From contig UQUJ01000044.1 of the NCBI GenBank assembly GCA_900544195.1, positions 1 to 26,367 on the forward strand: 26,367 nucleotides of DNA, read 5' to 3'. Each line of letters opens with the position of its first letter. Position 1 is the first letter of the stretch. Below are positions 22,888-26,367 of this stretch, in pieces. The notes beneath the pieces were generated by a model. That model did not search any database, was not told where the DNA came from, and worked only from the letters and a program-made list of their open reading frames with translations. Position numbers and translations under genes: made by a program. The DNA comes from an uncultured Alistipes sp. (GTDB lineage: Bacteria > Bacteroidota > Bacteroidia > Bacteroidales > UBA932).

Positions 22888-23757
22888 TTATTCTGTTACA
22901 GTAGAGTCTTGGCAATGGCCGTCACACTCGGCGGCATCGTCACAATGACCGTCACCGGAGCAGCAAGACTGGGAGCCTTCGCACTCCTGACCGTCACCGG
23001 AGCAGCACTGTCTGGCTGGAGCGGCGGAAGAAAGGAACGGAGTGTAGGCCTTGAACCACACAGCCATAGCCTCACCGAGTCCCTTGCATGTCATCGTAGC
23101 GCCAGTGATGGCATCAACTGAATATTCAGATTCAGCGACCGTGCCGGTCTTTACGATTCCGAACGCAGGCTCTGAGACCAGATTGACCTTCTTGCCGATG
23201 AACTCAGCTCTGAAGTCAGGATCGTCCTTGATCTTCGCACCGAGGCCAGGGGTCTCGCTATCGTGGTCGAAATAAGCGCCAACGATGGTCTGCAGATCCT
23301 CATCCAGAGCGATATAGCCCCAGATGGCTCCCCAAAGACCAGCTCCGAAGACAGGAATGACAGTCACAGTCTTGCCGTCCTTGCCGAAGACATAGACAGG
23401 AAGATCCGCACCCTTTCCGTTCTTGATGTTCTTGTTCTGAGCCTTGAGACCATCCTGAAGCTCGATGTTCCTGACATCTGTACAGAGGTCACGAACCTTC
23501 TTACCTTCGAGGTCAACGGTGTAGGCTTCCTTGATGTTCTGTGAATATGCTTCCAGAACCTTGTCGTTCCCCATAGCGCTGCACTCGTCCTTTGTGAAGA
23601 ACTGTGCGGCTGTCAGCATCTGGCTGATGGTCTCGGCCTTGATGTTGGCGTCCTGCTTTGGTTTGAGCGTCATTGCCACGAAGGCGAGAATCGCCGCCAC
23701 AAGGGTCACGACAATCGTCGTGTATATTACTGTGTATGCGTTACCGTTAGTATTCAT
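22888..23757 (-). CDS. nqrC: Na+-translocating NADH:quinone reductase subunit C with an unusual Cys-rich C-terminal tail
   Basis: The 289-residue protein has an N-terminal membrane helix (about 8-30) and a periplasmic FMN-binding domain. The flavinylation motif DAITGAT (215-221) predicts FMN covalently attached to T221 by ApbE. The normal family end is near AVWFKAYTPFL (residue 242). Here a further 47 residues follow, with eight cysteines (251, 252, 259, 265, 266, 272, 278, 282), two CCSGDG units and ECEG/ECDGHC. The tail would be on the periplasmic side. It could bind a metal or form disulfides; this is inference. Spacing to nqrB is 12 bases and to nqrD 15. Confidence 0.95.
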   Translation of the reverse strand: MNTNGNAYTVIYTTIVVTLVAAILAFVAMTLKPKQDANIKAETISQMLTAAQFFTKDECSAMGNDKVLEAYSQNIKEAYTVDLEGKKVRDLCTDVRNIELQDGLKAQNKNIKNGKGADLPVYVFGKDGKTVTVIPVFGAGLWGAIWGYIALDEDLQTIVGAYFDHDSETPGLGAKIKDDPDFRAEFIGKKVNLVSEPAFGIVKTGTVAESEYSVDAITGATMTCKGLGEAMAVWFKAYTPFLSSAAPARQCCSGDGQECEGSQSCCSGDGHCDDAAECDGHCQDSTVTE

Positions 23758-23769
23758 ATTCCTTGATGA

Positions 23770-24912
23770 TTAAGCGATTGTTACCTTTTTTGCCCTTCTG
23801 TTCGTTGCGGCTGAAGTCACATAGTGGTCGATCAGCGGTGCGAAGGTGTTCATAAGAAGGATGGCCAGCATCATGCCCTCGGCGTAGCCAGGGTTGAAGA
23901 GTCTGACAACCACGCAGAGAGCGCCGATAAGGAATCCGTAGATCCACTTTCCGGTCTCGGTCTGGGCGGAGGTGACAGGATCGGTGGCCATGAAGACTGT
24001 ACCGAAGGCGAAGCCGCCCATGACAAGCTGGTAATAGGCAGGAACGTCAGTCACTCCACCGACATTGCCGAGCCAGCCTACGAGAAGGGCGCCAGCCACG
24101 GATGAAACCATGATCTTCCAGCTTGCGACACCGGTCCAGATGAGGATGACGGCACCGATGAGGATAGCGATCACGGAAGTCTCACCGACAGAGCCGGGGA
24201 TGGTTCCCGCAAACATATTCCAGAAGCTGTAGCCGGCATTGTTGATCGCCTCAAGAGCGCCCTGTCCGTCAGACATGTAGGAAAGAGGTGTGGCGCCGGA
24301 GATGGCGTCGGCTCCGCAGCGTGGCGCCACCCAGACCTCTGATCCCGACATTGCGCTCGGGTAGGAGAAGAACAGGAAGGCACGGCAGAGGAGAGCCGGG
24401 TTCAGGAAGTTCATTCCCGTACCGCCGAAAACTTCCTTACCGAATATGACCGCGAAGGCCACGGCGATGGCAAGCATCCAGAGCGGAACGTCCACAGGGA
24501 CGATCAGCGGAATCAGCATACCGGACACGAGGTAGCCCTCGTTGACCTCCTCGCCCTTGATCTGGGCTGAGGCGAACTCGATGCCGAGACCTACGATGTA
24601 GGAGACAAGGTAGAGAGGGAGAACCTTCAGAAGTCCCCAGAAGAACTGGTTCCAGAATCCCGGAAGGTCTCCGACTGCGAGATTGTGCTGGTAGCCGACA
24701 TTCCACATACCGAACAGAGCGGCGGGAACCACGGCCAGCACGACGATGATCATGATCCTCTTGATGTCAACGGCATCCCTGACATGAGCGCCCTTGGCGG
24801 TCACTGTCGCAGGAACGCGGAGGAAGGTGTCAAAGGCATCCCATGTAGAATGCAGCCACCCCAACTTACCGCCTTTTTCAAAAAGGCCTGGTTTTACTGT
24901 GTTTTCTTCCAT
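23770..24912 (-). CDS. nqrB: Na+-translocating NADH:quinone reductase subunit B
   Basis: The 380-residue membrane protein has about ten helices. DAISGAT (202-208) is the flavinylation motif, with FMN predicted on T208. GKEVFGGTGMNFLNPALLCRAFLFFSYP is the conserved core of the family (about residues 158-185). NqrB carries FMN and riboflavin, binds quinone and forms the sodium path. The gene starts 12 bases after nqrA. Confidence 0.97.
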   Translation of the reverse strand: MEENTVKPGLFEKGGKLGWLHSTWDAFDTFLRVPATVTAKGAHVRDAVDIKRIMIIVVLAVVPAALFGMWNVGYQHNLAVGDLPGFWNQFFWGLLKVLPLYLVSYIVGLGIEFASAQIKGEEVNEGYLVSGMLIPLIVPVDVPLWMLAIAVAFAVIFGKEVFGGTGMNFLNPALLCRAFLFFSYPSAMSGSEVWVAPRCGADAISGATPLSYMSDGQGALEAINNAGYSFWNMFAGTIPGSVGETSVIAILIGAVILIWTGVASWKIMVSSVAGALLVGWLGNVGGVTDVPAYYQLVMGGFAFGTVFMATDPVTSAQTETGKWIYGFLIGALCVVVRLFNPGYAEGMMLAILLMNTFAPLIDHYVTSAATNRRAKKVTIA

Positions 24913-24924
24913 AGCGATAATCCT

Positions 24925-26268
24925 TTAAGCCATTTCCTTGATCATGAGGTCGATTCCCTTGGTGATGATAGCCTGGATGTCGTTCTTTGAAGGATCCACG
25001 AACTCGCACAGGGCGAAGTCCTCAGGAAGAACCTCATAGATTCCGAACTGTTCCATCTTCTCGATGTCGCCGGCAAGGCAGGCCTTGATCAGATAGACAG
25101 GGAACAGATCCATAGGGAGAACCTTTGAATATACGTCTGAAACCACGAACGCGCGCACACCGCCGTGGGTGTTGGTGTCCATGTTGTATTTTTTCTTTGG
25201 CAAAAGCCATGAGAAATATGTCATCGATGAGCTGAAGTGATTGAACCTGAACGGTTTCGCCCAGCCGAGAACCTCTCTCTCACGACCTTCCTTCAGGAGA
25301 GTGACCTGATTGTCGAAGAATCCGAGATAGCCGTTCTCGCCGACATTCTCGCCGGAAAGCGCGTCGCCGCTGACGAAACGTGTCTCCACGCTGTTGTCAT
25401 AGAATCCCTTGAGAGCCTTGACAGGCATTCCTGGAAGGGTAACGACATAGGAAGCGTCCTTGACAACCGGTCCGGTGACGGCCACCTTGCGGGTAAGGTC
25501 GATCTTGCCGGTCTTGAGGAGCTTGCCGATGGCGGCAAGCGCGAGCAGGGACAAAGTCCATACAGTCTCACCCTTCTTGATCGGAGAGATGTGGCTGATC
25601 TGCACGCCGACATTACCTGCCGGATGCTTTCTGCCGTTCACCATGTGGACGGTGGCGTCCGTGAGCCTGGCGAAGGCCGAGGCCTCGCTGTTCACGCAGA
25701 CATGCACCTTGGCGAGCTTTGAAACGGCTGTGACACCAGCCTGGATCGCGGCAACCTCATCCTTGAAGGCGAACTCCGCGTCAGCCGCGAGAGGAGCCGT
25801 CGAGAATGCGGACACGAAAATAGCCTTAGGGGTCAAAGCCGGATCGGCGATGATTCCATAAGGCCTCTGAATGATGAATGGCCACAGACCGCCCTTGAGA
25901 AGGGTCTCCTTGACCTCCTCGGCCTTCATGCCGGAAGAGTCCTTCGCCCCGAAATCCACGGCCTCATTGGAGCCGTCGGCTTTCACGAGCACAGCAAGGA
26001 GCTTTCTCTTCTCTCCCCTGACGATCTCCGCGACCGTTCCGCTTACCGGTGAGGTCAGGAGAATGTCCTGGTGCTGCTTGTCTGCCAAAACAGGGGATCC
26101 TGCCAGAACCTTGTCACCTTCCTTCACGAGAAGTCTCGGGGACAACCCCTTGAAATCCGTGGGTTTGATGGCAACTGTGTCAGGCACGATCGTCTTCTTT
26201 GCTTCTAGGGCCGCCGCTCCGCTGATCGGAATATCCAGACCCTTTTTCAAATCGATGATGTTTGACAT
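24925..26268 (-). CDS. nqrA: Na+-translocating NADH:quinone reductase subunit A
   Basis: The 447-residue soluble subunit begins MSNIIDLKKGLDIPISG and has the family features KPTDFKGLSPRLLVKEGDKV and QRPYGIIADP early, and YNMDTNTHGGVRAFVVS later. NqrA has no cofactor of its own and contacts NqrB near the quinone site. It is the first gene of nqrABCDEF; the promoter lies 45 bases upstream in a block also found at 136-184. Confidence 0.97.
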   Translation of the reverse strand: MSNIIDLKKGLDIPISGAAALEAKKTIVPDTVAIKPTDFKGLSPRLLVKEGDKVLAGSPVLADKQHQDILLTSPVSGTVAEIVRGEKRKLLAVLVKADGSNEAVDFGAKDSSGMKAEEVKETLLKGGLWPFIIQRPYGIIADPALTPKAIFVSAFSTAPLAADAEFAFKDEVAAIQAGVTAVSKLAKVHVCVNSEASAFARLTDATVHMVNGRKHPAGNVGVQISHISPIKKGETVWTLSLLALAAIGKLLKTGKIDLTRKVAVTGPVVKDASYVVTLPGMPVKALKGFYDNSVETRFVSGDALSGENVGENGYLGFFDNQVTLLKEGREREVLGWAKPFRFNHFSSSMTYFSWLLPKKKYNMDTNTHGGVRAFVVSDVYSKVLPMDLFPVYLIKACLAGDIEKMEQFGIYEVLPEDFALCEFVDPSKNDIQAIITKGIDLMIKEMA

Positions 26269-26312
26269 ATAATAAGTGTTGACTTTATTGCAATCACATT
26301 TTAATTACAACC

Positions 26313-26361
26313 TGCAAACTTACATAAAAATCTGCGATTTTTACGCCTGTCACATAAGAAA
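26313..26361 (-). promoter_or_regulatory. Promoter block of nqrABCDEF (copy 2)
   Basis: On the minus strand the -7 element TAAGTTTG (26321-26314) has no TTTG partner 19-21 bp upstream. A perfect dyad AAAAATC-GCA-GATTTTT (26342-26326) occupies that place. The block is 45/49 identical to 136-184. A regulator binding the dyad is inferred. Confidence 0.75.
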
Positions 26362-26367
26362 GAAACA

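Noticed and set aside
20350..26268. Rnf complex instead of Nqr
   Set aside because: The NqrA soluble subunit and the NqrF ferredoxin-FAD-NADH protein are present, and no RnfB or RnfC is seen.

Overview
The window looks like a chromosome segment of an uncultured gut-type member of Bacteroidales. The reasons are: many promoters of the Bacteroidetes form (TTTG, 19-21 bp, TAnnTTTG); few Shine-Dalgarno sequences outside nqr; type B ribosomal protein L31; lipoproteins with Bacteroidales-type DUF4493/DUF6359-like domains; and a six-gene Na+-translocating NADH:quinone reductase operon. Base composition is moderately GC-rich (roughly half) with AT-rich spacers. A genus cannot be fixed by eye; Rikenellaceae or Cryptobacteroides-like is a guess.

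Layout. Bases 1-967 hold a damaged AlbA_2-type gene behind a promoter block that recurs almost unchanged in front of nqrA at the other end of the window. A reverse tRNA-Cys(GCA) follows, then a REP-like/39-bp tandem repeat region. Plus-strand genes run from 1490 to 11052: an exported metallophosphoesterase-PQQ propeller protein, an exported GH2 beta-galactosidase, rpmE2, tRNA-Glu(CTC), and a three-gene group (CE2-like SGNH esterase, small one-pass membrane protein, dipeptidyl-peptidase IV-like S9 peptidase). These suggest polysaccharide deacetylation, galactoside hydrolysis and peptide use in the periplasm or at the surface.

The minus strand carries the rest. A hexuronate-type MFS transporter (11276-12709) is followed by a 237-bp inverted-repeat element. 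A three-gene surface operon (19154 to 13084) encodes a DUF4493/OB-fold lipoprotein, an OmpA-family porin-like protein and a 1239-residue collagen-like lipoprotein built from repeated modules. Then come a small membrane protein of unknown function and the complete nqrABCDEF operon (26268 to 20350).

The least ordinary items are: an NqrC with a 42-residue tail containing eight cysteines; the collagen-like/OmpA/lipoprotein operon; the 49-bp promoter block shared by nqr and the broken AlbA_2 gene; a REP-like sequence read in frame inside the S9 peptidase; a multi-hairpin 72-bp interspersed repeat; and strong over-use of the hexamer GAATAT (and its complement) throughout coding and non-coding DNA. 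No CRISPR array, intact transposase, integrase or defence operon was seen.
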